From positions 1 through 15,793 of the forward strand of contig CAZFXK010000060.1 in the NCBI GenBank assembly GCA_964522975.1: a stretch of 15,793 nucleotides of DNA. The letters are read 5' to 3'. Position numbers and translations under genes: made by a program. The DNA comes from Bacteroides_E sp964522975 (GTDB lineage: Bacteria; Bacteroidota; Bacteroidia; Bacteroidales; Bacteroidaceae). Shown here one piece after another: positions 15,201 to 15,793 of the stretch; within the stretch, counting starts at the first letter, position 1, and each line of letters starts with the position of its first letter. Below the pieces are notes generated by a model. That model did no database searches and had not been told where the DNA came from. It saw nothing but the letters and a program-made list of their open reading frames with translations.

Positions 15201-15587
15201 ATGAGGAGAATTGCCTGCGCCAATTGCGGCTTTGAGTTAGAACCTGAAATGGAGTCCTGTCAAGAATGCGGTTCAAAAAATCGCATAATAAAACCGAATA
15301 TTGAGCAGCGTCTTGAATTTAAAGAAAAAATTCAGATAAAAGAGAAAAAGGAGGGAAAAAAGAAACCGACTAGAGAGTCAATATATGGAGACGAAATAAG
15401 CCAAGCTACCGGTAAATGGATTGATAAAAAAAGAATTATTGATCGTGAAAATGATAAATATATTGAAACTATAACCGACCCTGAAACAGGTGAAATTATC
15501 CACCATTGTGATGAGAAATTAAGTAAGCACACCGGGCATGGAAGTGCGAAAATAGCTAAGGCTTCTGAGGAAACGGAACGGGACTGA
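15201..15587 (+). CDS. Small zinc-ribbon protein of unknown function
   Basis: Cytoplasmic protein of 128 aa with no signal or membrane segment. An N-terminal CxxC pair set (Cys6, Cys9, Cys20, Cys23) forms a zinc ribbon. A highly charged, Lys-rich middle at about 36-57 is likely disordered. The C-terminal part has TDPETGE at about 92-98, then a second potential metal site (His101, His102, Cys103, His110, His113) in a HHC-x6-H-x2-HG arrangement, ending GSAK. Similar short hypothetical proteins with this C-terminus exist in my recollection, but I know no function. A GGTGGGGG ribosome binding site at 15185-15192 supports the ATG. It is separated from the cluster by 121 bases rich in dyads and has no evident tie to polysaccharide synthesis. 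Confidence 0.8.
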   Translation: MRRIACANCGFELEPEMESCQECGSKNRIIKPNIEQRLEFKEKIQIKEKKEGKKKPTRESIYGDEISQATGKWIDKKRIIDRENDKYIETITDPETGEIIHHCDEKLSKHTGHGSAKIAKASEETERD

Positions 15588-15615
15588 TATACGAAAAAGG
15601 AATGTGGCGGGATTT

Positions 15616-15759
15616 ATGGAAAAATGGCAGTTTATTCGAGATGAAATGCAGTATGCTGTATACCTATGGATAATCTATATGCATGAAAGCAACATACAAA
15701 AAATGTTATACGGACTTGCATATCCAATTAACGGGCAAATTGTTACTGCCACCCCATAA
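15616..15759 (+). CDS. Possible 47-aa ORF of unknown function
   Basis: Reads MEKWQFIRDEMQYAVYLW from an ATG and runs to a TAA at 15757. The central part (about 12-21) is mildly hydrophobic and aromatic. There is no clear ribosome binding site, and another short frame starting at 15602 overlaps it. Its stop falls exactly at the point where the repeated AATGTCCA motif begins, so it may be a gene end created by an insertion, or chance. I do not recognise it. Confidence 0.2.
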   Translation: MEKWQFIRDEMQYAVYLWIIYMHESNIQKMLYGLAYPINGQIVTATP

Positions 15760-15793
15760 TGTCCAGCGATAGACGGTGTTAAATGTCCAAAAG
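15758..15793 (+). mobile_element. Possible insertion-element end (AATGTCCA direct repeats), cut by window edge
   Basis: AATGTCCA occurs at 15758-15765 and 15782-15789, 24 bases apart. Repeated short words just inside a TG-starting boundary are known at the ends of some insertion sequences such as the IS21 family. No transposase is in view, because the window stops here. The call rests on pattern alone. Confidence 0.3.

Noticed and set aside
1..15793. CRISPR array, tRNA, rRNA, toxin-antitoxin or defence system
   Set aside because: No regularly spaced repeats, cloverleaf, rRNA-like sequence or such protein families were seen; all recognised proteins fit polysaccharide synthesis apart from the zinc-ribbon protein.

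Overview
The window is a cell-surface polysaccharide (O-antigen-like or capsule-like) biosynthesis cluster. All recognisable genes are on the + strand: thirteen sugar, transport or polymerisation genes, then an unrelated zinc-ribbon protein, and at the far right what may be the edge of an insertion element. Most genes have strong AGGAGG-type ribosome binding sites, and the DNA is AT-rich with some TTG start use. This suggests a low-to-moderate-GC Bacillota (Clostridia-like) genome. That assignment is an inference from style, not from a marker gene.

Layout, left to right. (1) The 3' part of a Gfo/Idh/MocA sugar-nucleotide oxidoreductase, cut by the window edge. (2) A tightly packed AT-rich block: Wzx flippase, SAM methyltransferase, GT4 glycosyltransferase, UDP-glucose 4-epimerase-like SDR, WbpG-type N-acetyl sugar amidotransferase, a second GT4 and a WbpI/WecB-type UDP-sugar 2-epimerase. 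(3) A Wzy-like polymerase and a third glycosyltransferase, with looser spacing. The polymerase is bracketed by 35-bp imperfect direct repeats. (4) A higher-GC pair, gmd and fcl, which make GDP-L-fucose from GDP-mannose. (5) A WcaI/WbuB-like glycosyltransferase that appears to start at an ACG codon. (6) An intergenic stretch with three successive dyads, a small zinc-ribbon protein, and a terminal segment with a repeated AATGTCCA motif.

How the genes fit together. The Gfo/Idh oxidoreductase, the WbpI-like 2-epimerase and the WbpG-like amidotransferase fit the known Pseudomonas route to UDP-2,3-diacetamido-mannuronic acid and its acetamidino derivative. The 3-aminotransferase, N-acetyltransferase and UDP-GlcNAc 6-dehydrogenase steps are not in view and may lie to the left. 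Gmd and Fcl add L-fucose, and the GalE-like enzyme adds a Gal, GalNAc or uronate epimer. Four glycosyltransferases, a methyltransferase, Wzx and Wzy then give a Wzx/Wzy-dependent repeat unit. No initiating phosphoglycosyl transferase, no Wzz, and no HisH/HisF partners for WbpG are in the window.

The most interesting points are the probable ACG start of the WcaI-like gene, the polymerase cassette between direct repeats with a dead 5' gene remnant, the orphan WbpG, the sharp base-composition change inside the first gene, and the dyad-rich boundary after the last glycosyltransferase. I see no CRISPR array, tRNA, rRNA or defence system, and no clearly new system beyond these.
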